A DNA stretch of 64,000 nt from Schistosoma haematobium. Lineage: Eukaryota; Platyhelminthes; Trematoda; Strigeidida; Schistosomatidae. Within the stretch, counting starts at the first letter, position 1. Every line of letters begins with the position of its first letter. This document shows positions 43,306-57,529 of this stretch, in pieces. The stretch spans positions 60,641,364 through 60,705,363 of the forward strand of contig NC_067196.1 in assembly GCF_000699445.3 (NCBI RefSeq), read 5' to 3'. The notes beneath the pieces were generated by a model. It was not told the DNA's origin and ran no database searches. It saw only the letters and a list, made by a program, of their open reading frames with translations. Position numbers and translations under genes: made by a program.

Positions 43306-46300
43306 ACTCCGCCTGTAGCTTTTATAGGGTTGCTGCCGGTCCCAAGCCCGGGTAAAGGAGGAGGGTTGGGCATGGGGTTAGCGTCCCCATCCCGTAGAAA
43401 ACTAACTCGCTAAAAAACCTTTACCAGAAAAAATAATCCAAACCATTTTAACTCTGCCCTGGGAGTTAGAAGGTCTTCATTTAGAAGAATTATGACGCTT
43501 CATGGTGAAAGCCGAATTCCTTCGGAAGCCACGAGGCCGATGCCCCTTCTAACAACCAGAGCAAAAATTTTTATAGGTACATGGAACGTTAGAACAATGT
43601 GGGAAACAGGGAAGACCAGTCAAATATCAATGGAAATGAGGAGATACAACTTAGCAGTACTGGGAATCAGCGAAACCCACTGGACCCAAACTGGACAGAA
43701 AAGGCTAGCTACGGGAGAGATGCTGCTATACTCCGGTCACGAAGAGGACAATGCTCCACATACTCAGGGAGTCGCTCTTATGCTGTCCAAAGTAGCACGA
43801 AATGCACTTGTAGGATGGGAATCTCACGGATCCAGAATCATCAAAGCATCATTCAAAACAAAGAAGGAGGGGATCTTAATGAATATTATCCAATGTTATG
43901 CACCCACCAATGATAGCAACGACGACATTAAAGATCAATTCTACGAGCGGCTGCAGTCAATCATAGAGAAGTGCCCAAGAAAGGACCTAACTATTCTGAT
44001 GGGAGATCTAAATGCCAAAGTCGGAATAGACAACACTGGATATGAAGATATTATGGGACGACATGGACTGGGAGAAAGAAACGAAAATGGAGAAAGATTT
44101 GCAAATTTGTGTGCATTCAACAAATTGGTCATAGGAGGCACAATATTTCCACACAAACGTATACACAAGGCTACATGGATCTCACCGGACCACACTACAG
44201 AGAACCAAATAGATCATATTTGCATCAACAAAAAATTCCGAAGGACAATGGAAGATGTGAGGACCAGGAGAGGTGCTGACGTAGCTTCAGATCACCACCT
44301 AGTTGTAGCCAATTTGAAACTGAAGCTAAAAAAGAACTGGACAAGTGGACAAACAGCAATACAAAGGTTCAATACAGCCTTCCTTCGAGATACTGTCAAA
44401 CTCAATGAATTCAAGATAGCTCTCAACAACAGGTTCCAAGCCTTACAAGATCTACTGAAAGAAGAAGAAACTACTATGGAGGACAACTGGAAAGTCATCA
44501 AGGAAGCATTAACTTCAACGTGTCAAGAGGTTCTCGGTCTAAAGAAATACCATCATAAGGGATGGATCTCTACAGAAACACTGGACAAGATCAAAGAAAG
44601 GAAGAACAAGAAGGCAGCAATTAACAACAGCCGAACACGAGCAGAGAAAGTCCAAGCACAAGCTGAATACATAGAAGCAAACAAACAAGTGAAGAGGAGC
44701 ATTAGAGCCGACAGGAAGAAATACGTGGAAGAACTAGCAACGACGGCAGAAAAAGCTGCTAGAGAAGGAAATATGAAACAGCTTTACGATACAACGAAGA
44801 AACTATCAGGGAAATACAGTAAACCAGAGAGGCCGGTCAAAGACAAAGAAGGCAGGAAAATCACCGAAATTCAACAACAGCGTAACAGATGGGTAGAATA
44901 CTTCGAAGAGCTCCTGAATAGACCGGCTCCAATGAATCCACCGAACATCGAAGCAGCACACATAGATCTTCCTATAGATGTCAATCCACCAACTACGGAA
45001 GAAATTAGAATGGCCGTCAGACAAATCAAGACCGGGAAAGCAGCAGGACCCGACAACATACCAGCTGAAGCACTGAAATCAGACGTCGAAGTAACCACAA
45101 GCATGCTTTATCTTCTATTCAAAAAGATTTGGGAGGAGGAACAAGTGCCGATGGACTGGAAAGAAGGACACCTCGTCAAGATTCCAAAGAAAGGAGATCT
45201 GAGCAAATGTGAAAACTACAGAGGCATAACACTACTGTCAATACCAGGGAAAGTCTTCAACAGATTGATGCTGAACCGGATGAAGGATGCAGTAGACGCC
45301 CAACTTCGAGATCAACAAGCTGGATTCCGTAAGGATCGGTCGTGCACAGACCAAATTGCAACACTACGGATCATCGTCGAACAATCAGTTGAGTGGAACT
45401 CATCACTATACATCAACTTCATTGATTATGAAAAGGCATTCGACAGTGTAGATAGGAAGACATTATGGAAACTTCTTCGACACTACAGAGTTCCTGAGAA
45501 GATTGTCAATATTATCCGGAACTCATACGACGGACTACAGTGCAAAGTAGTGCATGGAGGACAACTGACAGATGCATTCCAAGTAAGGATCGGGGTCAGA
45601 CAAGGCTGTTTACTCTCTCCCTTCCTCTTTCTTCTGGTGGTCGACTGGATTATGAAGACCTCGACATCTGAAGGAAAACACGGAATACAATGGACAGCTC
45701 AGAACCAATTAGACGATTTGGACTTCGCAGATGACCTAGCCCTCCTATCACGTACACACGAACAGATGCAGATGAAGACAGCCAGTGTAGCAGCAGTCTC
45801 TGCATCAGTAGGCCTCAGCATACACAAAGGGAAAACTAAGGTCCTCAAATTCAAAGCGGAAAACAGCAATCCAATCACACTTGATGGCGAAACTCTAGAA
45901 GATGTAGAGTCCTTCACATACCTGGGAAGCATCATCGATGAACAAGGAGGATCCGATGCAGACGTAAAGGCGAGGATCGGCAAAGCAAGTGCCGCATTCC
46001 TACAATTGAAGAACATATGGAACTCAAAACAACTTTCAACCAATATCAAAGTAAGAATCTTCAATACGAACGTCAAGGCAGTTCTACTGTATGGAGCTGA
46101 AACTTGGAGAACTACAACAACCACAATCAAGAAAGTACAAGTATTTATAAATAGCTGTCTACGCAAGATACTCAACATCCATTGGCCGGATAACATCAGC
46201 AATAGCCTTCTGTGGGAGAGAACAAACCAACTTCCAGCTGAAGAAATTAGGAAAAGACGATGGAAATGGATAGGACATACATTACGCAAATCGTCAAACT

Positions 46301-46517
46301 GCATCACGAAGCAAGCCCTAACATGGAATCCTGAAGGGAAGCGAAAAAGAGGAAGGCCAAAGAACACATTGCGTCGGATAATAGAAGCAGATATGAAAAC
46401 GATGAATTACAACCGGACGGAGCTAGAAAGGATTGCCCAGGACAGGGTTGGATGGAGAATGCTGGTGAGCGGCCTATGCTCCTTCACGAGGAGTAACAGG
46501 CGTAAGTAAGTAAGTAA
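43306..46517 (+). mobile_element. RTE-clade LINE, full-length copy 2
   Basis: Complete element of 3212 bp with the same leader, single ORF and exactly four GTAA units (46502-46517) as copy 1. Flanking duplication: 43293-43305 and 46518-46530 agree at 12 of 13 bases. It is in the same orientation as copy 1. Differences from copy 1 are few but patchy: the first 430 nt of ORF are identical, then a cluster of five changes falls within about 60 nt. Confidence 0.95.
43492..46509 (+). CDS. RTE endonuclease-reverse transcriptase, copy 2
   Basis: The 1005-residue protein has the same domain order as copy 1: AP endonuclease (TWNVRT, SETHW, GDLNAK, SDHH), a linker, reverse transcriptase ([28 protein letters not shown]), and a basic C-terminus with WKWIGH and KRGRPK. 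It keeps EQGGSD after GSIID, also retained in the older fragment at 5896, so this is the ancestral length. Substitutions relative to copy 1 include D for E in the SNDEIKD motif and I for T in VRTGVKQG. All catalytic motifs are present. The last two codons, AAG and TAA, are formed by the tail repeat. Confidence 0.93.
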   Translation: MTLHGESRIPSEATRPMPLLTTRAKIFIGTWNVRTMWETGKTSQISMEMRRYNLAVLGISETHWTQTGQKRLATGEMLLYSGHEEDNAPHTQGVALMLSKVARNALVGWESHGSRIIKASFKTKKEGILMNIIQCYAPTNDSNDDIKDQFYERLQSIIEKCPRKDLTILMGDLNAKVGIDNTGYEDIMGRHGLGERNENGERFANLCAFNKLVIGGTIFPHKRIHKATWISPDHTTENQIDHICINKKFRRTMEDVRTRRGADVASDHHLVVANLKLKLKKNWTSGQTAIQRFNTAFLRDTVKLNEFKIALNNRFQALQDLLKEEETTMEDNWKVIKEALTSTCQEVLGLKKYHHKGWISTETLDKIKERKNKKAAINNSRTRAEKVQAQAEYIEANKQVKRSIRADRKKYVEELATTAEKAAREGNMKQLYDTTKKLSGKYSKPERPVKDKEGRKITEIQQQRNRWVEYFEELLNRPAPMNPPNIEAAHIDLPIDVNPPTTEEIRMAVRQIKTGKAAGPDNIPAEALKSDVEVTTSMLYLLFKKIWEEEQVPMDWKEGHLVKIPKKGDLSKCENYRGITLLSIPGKVFNRLMLNRMKDAVDAQLRDQQAGFRKDRSCTDQIATLRIIVEQSVEWNSSLYINFIDYEKAFDSVDRKTLWKLLRHYRVPEKIVNIIRNSYDGLQCKVVHGGQLTDAFQVRIGVRQGCLLSPFLFLLVVDWIMKTSTSEGKHGIQWTAQNQLDDLDFADDLALLSRTHEQMQMKTASVAAVSASVGLSIHKGKTKVLKFKAENSNPITLDGETLEDVESFTYLGSIIDEQGGSDADVKARIGKASAAFLQLKNIWNSKQLSTNIKVRIFNTNVKAVLLYGAETWRTTTTTIKKVQVFINSCLRKILNIHWPDNISNSLLWERTNQLPAEEIRKRRWKWIGHTLRKSSNCITKQALTWNPEGKRKRGRPKNTLRRIIEADMKTMNYNRTELERIAQDRVGWRMLVSGLCSFTRSNRRK

Positions 46518-46530
46518 GATAAGACTAATA

Positions 46531-49500
46531 TTGAAAATTACAACAAAAAACATTTTATTAAAATGTAATACATTTTTCATTATAATATTAATGTAATGAT
46601 AATGTACAGTGAATTTAGTGAAAAGTATTTCACTAAATTCATAACAAGTTTCAACTCATCTAAATTATGGTGATTAAAGAGATAGATGAAAGTTACACAC
46701 CAACCAATTAGGTGAACAAAAAAGAAAAAAAACTAAATGTAAATAAACCTGAATACAGTAATTATATAAAGAAAAGAAAAGAAAAAAAGAAAAAGAAAAA
46801 AAAAGAAATGATATGAATAATTATGTTACGACGTTAGCATTGAAATTTTATTATGGTGTATTACGATTGTTTAAACAGTTGACTAAGACAACATGTACTT
46901 TAGTCAAACAATAAAAATGACAAGTAAATATTGATAGTTCCATTTGATAGAATATAACAACTTCACTATTAAATAACTCAATATCAAATAGTAATGATGA
47001 TATTAAGCTTAATTATTAATTAAGGTGTGCAGATATCTTTTCAAGATAGAAAAAAAGATTGTTTTAATAACTTTGGAGATTATAGTTCAACATCAAACGT
47101 ACTTCTTACTGAATAAAAAACCTATTCGCATTCATTTATTTGATTAATTATAGATTTATAAGTCAAACGGAACATTAGTCGTGTTTCTATTCCAACTACC
47201 TTCTAAATTAAATCATTTGTTTCATTACTGTAAACGTGTTCCCTATTCAACACTTTTTATTCAGATAATCTCAAGGAAGATATGAGCTTCTTAGTTTTCT
47301 AAGTGAACCTTATTTTATCAATTTGTTGAACGAAATGAAGGGTAAGAAGTATGCCTCATCTCTAGTCTTAATAACTTTTATGGTTTCCATGGTATATAAA
47401 CTCTTGATACATGATATTCCGACATGGGGGTTCTTTCCATATATGTACCATTTACACCAGTAATCACTGTAATCTTATATTTCAATATAGATAGCCAAAT
47501 AAATGTTATTATATTGACGTATTAAGAAAACGTTTCTTCCTGACAGTGATCCACAATGTTAGGAGAATTAGAATGTCAAACATTCGTATAGCTTAGTTCA
47601 AACATTTTTAAAAGTCCAGAGGTACTGCTAAATACTCAAAATCATCATCTCAGTGAACAGCTTAAAGAATAACTTTGAGAATAACGTATTTTATTCAATG
47701 GTGGACTGATTTAATTTATATGAGAGATACGTGAACAATAACATCATCTGTGACAAAAGATAGTGACCAAGGAATATATATTATTTATTACTGGAGCTGC
47801 CAAGAACAGCTTAGGCCATCCAGCTTTTTGTTAGTACATGTTAGTTCTTTCTCTAAAGCGTGACCTCGATGACATTTTTCTAATCCATATTTCTGCAATT
47901 ACCTTTGCTGTCATCTGATTATTTGTTATCAGTTTTGACTTGCTAAGATGATGTACTCCAAGACTATAGGATGTTATCACATAAGAGTTGTTCCGTCTTA
48001 AGTTTTAAATTCTATTCGGAATATAAAGCTAATCCGGAAGTCACTTCTCCATCTTATATTAGCATGTGGATTATTAACGTTAAAATACTTTGTATGTGAG
48101 ATGTTCAGATCCTGAAGTGTTCCTAAATAGAATTTATCATAAGCTAACTGGAAACCGGCTTTATCAAAATATAACAAAATCAAAGAAAGAACTCTTCAAT
48201 TCACTTTTTTTGAATATTTCGCTCAAAAGAAGAGATGATCATCTTTAAGGACAGATATCCAAAACGTTCAACTCGAAAAAGGTGGAATAGGAGTTTATAA
48301 ATTTGAATTCCATTGTGTAGAAACATGAATCTTATTCATCTATTATTTTAAACGGTTAGGTGAGCTCGCAATGGTTAAAAATAATTGAAGATCTATCGAA
48401 AAAGCTTGAAAGATGACTACTAAAAAGGATAGACCTATGTAGCACAATCATAATCGAATTAGTATCTAACATAGAAATCCACTACTATCACTGGTTACAC
48501 ATTATCACATCTCAAGATGAGATCAATCAACAATCAATAGCAAGTTGGATTGACAGTATTCTATGAATGTGATAAAGACTATAGGTAGAAAATATGGTTG
48601 AAAAAGGGACGAAATTGTGGAACTTTTCTTATCTTCACTTGTTTAGGCAGCTACAATAGTTCTATTAACAGTTGATTTTAAAAAAATCAAATATACACTT
48701 ATTACATGATAACGCCTAACAATGAATTAGTTTTTAACAAACAGTTTTCTTCTACACGCTGAATACGAATAGGTCTCAGATGTCACCTGAGCATACTTAT
48801 GTAATGAGTAGCATATGTGAGTTACATCCGAAAAATATTTCATAAATTTGACTTGTGAATAAAATGAATATTGTAGATTACATTGCTACTTATAGTCCAA
48901 ATTTACGAAAAAAAGTTGTGACAAAATGGTATAATACCAAGACAATGCACTTAAGTTAACAGTGATTGATTAATAGCAGTCCTTATATATGAATGACGGG
49001 AAATTACAAATCCCTATTAATGTATTCAAATATAGTTGAAAGTCAATTACAGTATTGGAATGAGTACTTTAATCAGAAGTCCACTAATAGCATAATTTCC
49101 AAGTATGAACTACGGAATTTCTTAGTTCTCACTGAGACGACATCACTAACAAAACTTTCAGTGATTAATAATTTCAACTTTAATAAAACAATTTTGGCTA
49201 AGTGATAATATTTTGGATAAATTTACAGATCTACATGGAACTTGTATTAAATTTTAATAAGAAAAGATATAACATTTTATTGCAAAGAAGGAGAGCGGAT
49301 ACACAGTTGGGCCATGTGAAATATAGTTTAGTTCATATAATCATAAAAAAGCAATCATATGAATGATTGACTACCCTAATTTAATGTGATCCTAACGATT
49401 ATGAGATTCCATTACCATAATTTCATGTTTTCATAAAGATTTACTAAGGTCATGAAGATTTCTAAGTCATACATTTATAATTCATTATTAAACTGGTTCG

Positions 49501-52340
49501 AATTTAGCAACAGTCAGGAAAAAATTTACTAAACTTATTTGTTTACACCCATACTAGATGATTATCAAGTGGAAATATGTTTTCCAAATGTTATAAGTAA
49601 AACTAACTGCCACAGTTCATATTTAATGACTCATGTACTAAATAAGAAGTAATATATATTCCTCTAAGTCATACATCTTTACATGACGGTAGGTAGTACT
49701 TCTAAGGTGCTGCCCAAATTAGGATAGATCTAGCAGTGTTCTCTAATGTGAAACCTAATGTTTAGAAGTCAAGTAATTTAATTATCAATCACTAAGTCTT
49801 CAGTGGTTCACTATGAAATTTTTTTATATATAACTCAAATCACCCTCAATTAATGTGAACTAATTCAACATAGTAAGAAATGAAAAGTCGACTTATTGAG
49901 TCATATTAACTGTCCAATCGATGTGATTCATATTATCGCCAAACTCAGCTATTTGTTCTATTCATTAAAAAATGCTACGTAGAAATGGTATAGCTGATGT
50001 ATAGGATAAAATAAACCATACGACTGATCTTCATACTTCTGCATAAATGAGCATGAAATGTACTCACGGTGACAACCTAATTTCTATATATCATTTTGAA
50101 ATAAAAATATATTTATAATCATGAATTAAGAAGAAGAAATACTTGTGATGAACAATATCTCGATATATTATACTGACTTGAAGATACTTAATACTTTACT
50201 TAAATTTACTCTAGAAATTCAAAGTCTCATGACATTTTCTCAGTAGTTAAATTTGAGAATTACTTGTCCTTATAATTATGGCCAGTGTGTATCTAGGCTG
50301 TCATACAACAAACTGACCAAAAAAAGACCCATAGTGTAGTATTTATACAGAATTCCTTTCATCATCAACAAAAGTTATCTAAGTGAACCTGTATTAACTT
50401 TCTGTTTACTTTCACTGAAGTGAAGAACATGAGAGATTCATTACTCAGTTATTTCATTAGAATGTCCTTTTCAGTAGAAGACATACAAATTCTATGAATA
50501 GCATTAAGAGAATGAATAATGTTAAAGATGTAAACAAGGAGTATCTACAAGAAAATGACGATTATTTAATAAATTTTCCAATATATGTCGAAATAAATGA
50601 GTTTGTAAATAATTACGTAAATAGATCATAATAAGTGTAGAAACCTACTTATATTGATTACATAGATGGCACAATTCACTATGATGATTATCAAAGTAAA
50701 TAGTTTAAGTTTTAAAGACTCCACTGTGATTAGTTTCGAATAATATCCGATGTAATGTCTTGCTCATTTTGTTTTTCAATAGTTTATTAACCAATAAGAT
50801 TAGCAGTAACTTGATCTACACAATTACTTTATGATCAATAGCTAATAACTAGTTTTTTTTCTTATAATCACTTGATGGTAGTTAGTGTACTTAAAATTGC
50901 TTTTATTTTAATCTATGAATTAAACATGTACACAATTACGCTTATATAAGTTAGCAGCATAATCTCTAGTGTGTATATTAATTGTGAGTCAACACAATGT
51001 CTTATAACCAGAAATATACAAATTTGAACAATGAATCATCATTATTATTACTACTGTCTATTGACCTAATTTCAAGTCATATTAGCCGGTATATGACATT
51101 AAATTTATTTGAATAGAAAGAATTAGAGTAAAAGATTAATTGTTGAAACACCTTTTTTATGGTTGATATAATCAAATGCCCGAAAAGTGGTGATTAAAAT
51201 AATTAGATTAAATTCTTGTGTGTTGGTATTTCATCCATAAATGGAAGATGGGAAATTGAACGTAAGTGTGAAACACAACCACTACCATTGCTACTTGGTC
51301 ACTGAATGAAATAAACATGAACTGATAGAACTAAACTAAGTAGGAGGTTCTGAATACTCAAGTTAATTGCTAATAATCAAATATATCTCAAGTGAGTAGT
51401 GAAATGTTATACCAATTACCGTGGTTAGTATCTATACTATTAATGATAATTATAAGTATACACAGATGACCTGTGAATAACCATCATTACAAAGCACCAA
51501 TCATCATCACACACATGTGGATAGAAACAAGAGTTACTCAACTATTCGGAAAACCATAACAATCAGTTGCAAACTAAATCATTATCACTGTATTAAACTA
51601 ATCTACATAAAGCTTTTTATAAAATTTGAAAATGATTTTAAGAATGTTATTTCATATGTTTAATTAGTGGAAATTATAAATTCGATATTAGCGTAGCGGG
51701 ACAACAATACTATCCTCTACTTAAGAAGGATTAATAAAGGGAAACATCGCCATCATAATACATTTTCTTTATAGTATTATTGACTTCAACTTATCTAAAT
51801 ATTTAACATAAATGGGTTAACACACATTCACATCAAACTCTACATTGACAATGGCTGAGATAAGATATACTAAAGGATTTTCTGGTAAACACTTTTAGAG
51901 CAATTTGGCATTACGCATCAGTCAGATATTTCTTAAAAGCATATTGCATAGCTTGTTGTTATTCATAAGAGCTATTTCAAAGCAAGAAGTAAAGAAACTG
52001 AACTTCATTTTTTACCAAAAGTTAATCTTTCAAAATGAATACCATCTCAAATGTCATTAATTCTTTTCTGGAGAATCAGAACATAAACGGCACCAAATTG
52101 TTTCATTTATCGGCTATGTAACAGTCAAATTATTGTTTCATAATGACATAGAATGATGTCAAAGTCTATATTACAAAGAAGAAAATACACTAAAGAGACA
52201 ACTTATCCATGTGCACATAAAGTTATTCTGTAGACAATACTTAAACCACTACTTTATTTTCAGACGATTTTTGTAAAATGGATATATGATTGTTGCAGTC
52301 ACTTTTACGAAATTATGAATTTAGGGGAGGCGTCGATTAG
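46531..52340. other. AT-rich DNA, no gene recognised
   Basis: A purine-only stretch (A/G tract, 46767-46808) follows RTE copy 2. Otherwise there are only short AT-rich frames (for example 48993-49205) with no domain. No match to the SINE or repeat families was found in nearly 6 kb. Confidence 0.45.
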
Positions 52341-52440
52341 TTACTATAAACCATATTGATAAAAGTGAATGGTAACATCAAATTGAGTCGGGACGGGGAA
52401 AAGAGCAACTACCAGCTCACTGAAACATTTAACCAGTATT
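52341..52440 (+). pseudogene. Possible LINE pre-RT fragment (weak)
   Basis: The translation NGNIKLSRDGEKSNYQLTET followed by FNQYFA resembles the segment before the reverse transcriptase in CR1/Jockey-type LINEs, where a short Asp-Gly block precedes a conserved NxYFA motif. The resemblance ends abruptly. Chance similarity is possible. Confidence 0.25.
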
Positions 52441-52444
52441 TTGC

Positions 52445-54389
52445 CCGTAAAATACTACTCTCCCTAAACATTGTCTGTAAAGGTACTAAACAAGTAAAGT
52501 TTCGACTGCAAAAGTATATGTGGTGCACCACCAGCCATGTTCAAATATAAAAGCATTATTGTGTACAATTTTCAAACTTCAAAATCTATTGTTAAGATAC
52601 CCTAAAACATTGAAGTATCTTTTAAACTATTTTACCGGAAGTGCGTTAAACCACTAGATTTTTTGCTTACATAACCTTAAAAACATATCCCCTACTATTT
52701 TGTCATTTGTATCTCCTTACATGGTGTATTGGTACTATAACCAAGCTGTAAGATTACAATATTTGTCATAAAAACCAGGAATCTAACCGATGACATAAAA
52801 TGTTTATTCCCATCGATCAATGGAATTCTCACTAATGCCGAAAGGACAAAGTAGCTGTTTGTACGATAAGCGAAGTTATCTTGACTTTACAAAATAACGA
52901 ACTTATCACTTACTTGATCGGAGTCAACTTTCTCTTAAACTGAACAGTAAGTGAAAATCATAGCAGTAAGAACAGACCGCTAATTATTTTATTATCAGTG
53001 ACGATTTTATGGTATGCATAATAAAGGTAAAGTTATTTCACTAAGTGAATCAAGCCATAGTTGAACAAACAGATGTGATCAGAGATCTCAAGATCCTTTA
53101 TACCTAACATAATGAGATTAGTTTACCTGCTTTCTAATTAGGGAAAAATAATTCACTGAACCACAAATTTTAGTTACTGAGCTTACCCAGTTTATTTAAA
53201 CAGGCTTCTGACTAAATGATGTAAATGATCGTACATTGTATAAATTCCAGAGGTGATAGATTAGAAAAAAATCTGTATCTGTCTTCAGGATCATGACAAG
53301 TATGTACGTCTGACAGTTATTGTCCATTCATATGCACATACATCAGAACAGAGCAACTAAAATATACCTACCTTTATGAACACATCACGAAATACATAGA
53401 CGAGGCCAGATCTAAATAAGCGAATGGATGAAAACTAGTCCGTAGGCGTGAACGTGGGTGTACTTTAGTGAAAGGGGGGAACATATGAACTGTTACGACA
53501 GAGTAAGTTCTAAATGTTGGACACAAAATACCAGACATTTTCAAACTGCGCTACACATCTGTCACAAATAACGGACAATAGTTTTATTTTTTAGTTCCCC
53601 GATTAGACTAACTTATTGGCCGAATTAAAGGACAAAATAACAAGCAGGAATTGGTTAAATTTTTTTATGGCTGATCCCATTGTATCGCTAATCCAATCAA
53701 TTTGTCTGGAGTTAAATTGCGTAAGTCAATTTAGCGACAGATTATCAATCTCCTTTATTTATTGTTTGTAGTAAGTGGTCGTTTTTTCCCAATGGATTGA
53801 CTTTGTTAACCACCATCAATACAACGGTTTCTTCCTGACAGAGATACTCTAATGAAAAATAAATAATCTAAAACGGTAAGAAGTACCATGAACCGAAATG
53901 CTGTAATGCAGGTTGTACTTCGATAAAAATTAGGGAATACTATTGCGTTTATAAATAATAACATGTTCACAAACTCTGAAGCATTCACTCTAACTGTATC
54001 TAAACTTTTTCTTATCACAAACTCAATGGAAGCAGATGTAGTTTCCCAGATAAATATCAGTTTACACAAACTCGTAAGCCAAAACTAGAGGAAAATATCT
54101 GAACTTCTAGATACAAATCTCAAGATGATTAAAAATTTCTTTATCATAACTATTTAACTGTATCATCTGAACAGCTTATATCACCAGAGAAGCCCCCGGT
54201 TAATAGGATTAATTACTAGGAATCTGTCAGTCAACAGAATGCAGTTCTAAAGTGGTTTTAGTTAGGAAATAATCTCAGTTGCGAAACGAATGGTAAACGG
54301 AGATATCTGATAGTTGATTCAGTCAAGTTTGAGACTCATCATCTGTATACATTCATGACTGCACTGGGCTTCAAACTCAATAGCTGCAT
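52445..54389. other. AT-rich DNA, no gene recognised
   Basis: The 87-codon minus-strand frame at 53806-54069 has no recognisable domain. A slightly GC-richer patch lies at 53400-53480. Confidence 0.35.
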
Positions 54390-54479
54390 TTCATTCAACT
54401 AGAGCATTACTTTTAGATCACTGGTTTAGCATCTGATCGCCTACACAAAACTTTAATTTGTGTTATTGTTTGATGATCA

Positions 54480-54610
54480 TCCTGTCATCAGGGATAACAG
54501 AATGATTGTTTTATCTCATTCTACGACGAAACAATTGTCCAGTGGACTTTAGTCTTCAATGGTTCCCTAGCTGACGTCATCCAGTGCCGAGACTCATCTC
54601 AAAACTAAAT
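54480..54610 (+). mobile_element. Hammerhead SINE, ribozyme 3-prime half (decayed)
   Basis: CTACGACGAAACAATTGTCC followed by AGTGGAC preserves the GAAA box and GTC triplet, then TCTTCAATGGTTCCCTAGC resembles the SINE 3-prime half. The upstream part is not recognisable. Confidence 0.45.
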
Positions 54611-56755
54611 TAATCTTCCTTGCCAAATTTTTAGGGAAGAATGCATTTCATATTAATACATATAAATGTATACAAAATAGTACTGAATTCATATTTTAAT
54701 CAAGTGAGTTTAAATAAAAAACTAGGCTTTGTATTTAAACAATTGTTCAAGGAATATAGCATAAATTCATAGGAAGAAATGTTTGGGTTCTGATTTGTGA
54801 GGCCTGGTGTTAGATCTAGAATGAAGTTCATGCATTGCAATCTTCAATATGAGGTCGATTGTACGGTTCTAATAAAAACATAAGTACATTATTTGTGCGT
54901 AATGATTGTCAAAGCATAAGAAAAGACTAAAGATACTATAGGAATAAACACTGATAATCAGAAAACATAGCAAAGTGAGCAAATTTATTGATAATTAAGA
55001 TAATTCAAGTATCAAGTACTTGTAGTTGACTATTTGAAAAAGAAACCAGTATTATCCGATTACTATGTCCAACCCATACGTAATCATTAAGACTAATTTT
55101 AGAAATTTCAGTTCATCCCTTGGAGAATCATATCACTGATCACAGAAAATGTGCAAGAAGTTACGATAAGTGCAATCTTAAAAAGTGATATTTTTAAATA
55201 ATGATCATTATACCAGTGTTACTTACCAAGTATAGGTAATATATACTTACTTTTAAGCCATATTGTTTATGTTAATTATTAATGTTATTAGTCACTATTG
55301 TTGTTATAGCGTTCGAGAGTTTGAATTCAAGATGTGCTTTAAAAATAATATGTACTAACTCAATATATAATCTACTCAATAGAGATATGAAATAGGATGA
55401 AAGTATTACATTTATTAGTGATAGCAACGAATATCATGATATACACCCCTACTTGAAAAACAGTGATTAAAGAAAACAAAATTTTCATTAATCAGTCTGA
55501 ATTAGCTAATCAGAATTTCTGATCAACAAAATTATTGGACAACTACTCATTTATAGCAGTATATATCTAAAAGATTTATTTTATTTTTATCTTTATGGTA
55601 ATTTTAATCATTTGTATATCATTCCAAAAAAAAATTAATTTTACGGCAGCTTCATAAACCTCTTACGATGTCATTTTAGGGTTCTTGTACTAATCTTTTT
55701 GCTCTAAATCACTTTAGTATTGGTTGGTGTAAATAGAATATCGGTATTCTTACAGAATACTGTTATACGGGTAGGTTTTGGGAGTTATACTTACTACCTT
55801 CTCATAACATAAACTCTTCCTATTAAATTCAAATAGTGAAAGCGGATATTCAGAAAATTAAACCCAAATGGATATTCTGAAGATTCTGTTTATAATCAGC
55901 AAATAAACAAATTACCATTAAACGCTAATTTAAGAGGGTCTACACCTAAACCGTATTTAATATTTAGTTTAGATGCACTCAACGTTCTCATCTTGTGATA
56001 GATCGAACAATAAGATTTTAGTTAAACTTCCTAAAACCTCGTTATTTATGTCTTAGATTTCGGAGGCTTGTATCTATAACTCTAGTAATATATTAGTAAT
56101 ACTTAGTTCATAAATTTTGAATGATAGAAAAGAGTGCAACTTTGATATTCTTGCTTGTATTTCAATGGTTCAGGATCCAAGTACATTCACTTAACTCATC
56201 CTCTGCACGGTTTTATTTATTAATCACACTCAACAGGTATAGTGATGCTACCTAAGCCCTCTTACTCGCAATTGGAATGTCACAGTGTATAGAATAATCG
56301 ATAGTAACCTACTGAATATATGTCAGACAATAGGAATTTATTGTAGATCTAGTATTATTACAATTTTATTTTAACGTACACTGCCTTACAACATAGATGT
56401 TCGAGGTTAGCTATCAGGTACTCGTTATCCTCAGTTCAAGCTTCTGTTAAAATACTACCACAAATTAACGATGATATAATGATGTAAAGGATTATCATCC
56501 AATTCCTAGCACTCGTTTAGGTTCTGATAGTGTTCTAGTACATAACAAACTATATTTACTGCAATGCCACAAAACAAATTCAACCAAGACAATCTGATGA
56601 GTCCCACTCCATAGATTCATGAAACATCATGACCAAAGGACTAACCAATTTGTTTGAATATTAAATGAATATTTTTATTATTCTCGAACAAGTTTACTTC
56701 TCTTCAAGTCCTTTAAAAAGACCTATGTGATGTATGTGACTATCATCGAGGCATG
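54611..56755. other. AT-rich DNA, no gene recognised
   Basis: Only AT-rich background was seen, with no frame, RNA gene or repeat match. Confidence 0.4.
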
Positions 56756-56759
56756 AGTC

Positions 56760-57025
56760 TGTTATCGAAGACAATGGAAGATTCTTGTGCAGTATCGTGG
56801 ATTGAGTTAAGTTAGACTTGTACAACATTAGTGATCAGGTCGGTAGTCCAGAAGTTAAGCGTTCTCATACAAAACCTGAATTCCTGATTTCGAATCGTGG
56901 TTGTGTGTTCGTAGATGAGTACTGTTTGGTCTTCCATTCTAGGACGAAACGGCCGTCCGATGCTTCCAGATTTATAGTGCTTACCTAAGTTAAATCAGTT
57001 CATGATCATAACAAATTTGGAATAA
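56760..57025 (+). mobile_element. Hammerhead SINE, decayed
   Basis: Linker (GACAATGGAAGATTCTTGTGC), A-box area (CGGTAGTCCAGAAGTTAAGCG), a worn B box, the ribozyme 3-prime half (AGGACGAAACGGCCGTCC at 56941-56958, GAAA and GTC intact) and the 3-prime half up to 57010 occur in order. The CUGANGA half is replaced by TTTGGTC, so the ribozyme is dead. Confidence 0.72.
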
Positions 57026-57264
57026 TTTCTAAACAAGATGAACCAGTTGTCTAACTCTATCTAGTTTTCACTGGGATGTGTAATTTTTATTCTTAGTAGA
57101 AAAAAATAATACATAGTAATGTTTTGAACTAGTTACTAATTAATTTATTTATTGTTTGTAATTCATTGGACATCCAGAGCGATTGAAAGATTTTGTGGAG
57201 ATGATAATTCGAATTTAATTCTTGTCAACAAACTTCTCAATCAAAGACTGATAGCATGGTCAAC

Positions 57265-57335
57265 TAACGACTAGTCTCACGAGGGATTCACAAAGTCCTA
57301 TCATGAAGTTATGACCAGTGTAGTTCAATAATGAA
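57265..57335 (+). mobile_element. SINE 5-prime module fragment
   Basis: CATGGTCAACTAACGACTAG, then TTATGACCAGTGTAGTTC, correspond to the head of the SINE. The tRNA-like part does not follow. Confidence 0.5.
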
Positions 57336-57529
57336 TTTACTATGATTAGATATCTGAACTATCAAGTTTTAAGTTATCGATTTGAATGTTAAACAGTTAT
57401 CTTTCAAAATACATATGTCTTCAGTTCAATCCTAGAGCAAGATCATGTGTGTACACAGTTTATAAATTGCAAAAAATATAGAACAGTACAATTGTTAACA
57501 TCCAAATGGGATCCCAGATATTATTAATC

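Noticed and set aside
54390..54480. Full SINE upstream of the GAAAC relic at 54530
   Set aside because: I could not recognise the tRNA-like part in this stretch, so only the ribozyme 3-prime half is reported.
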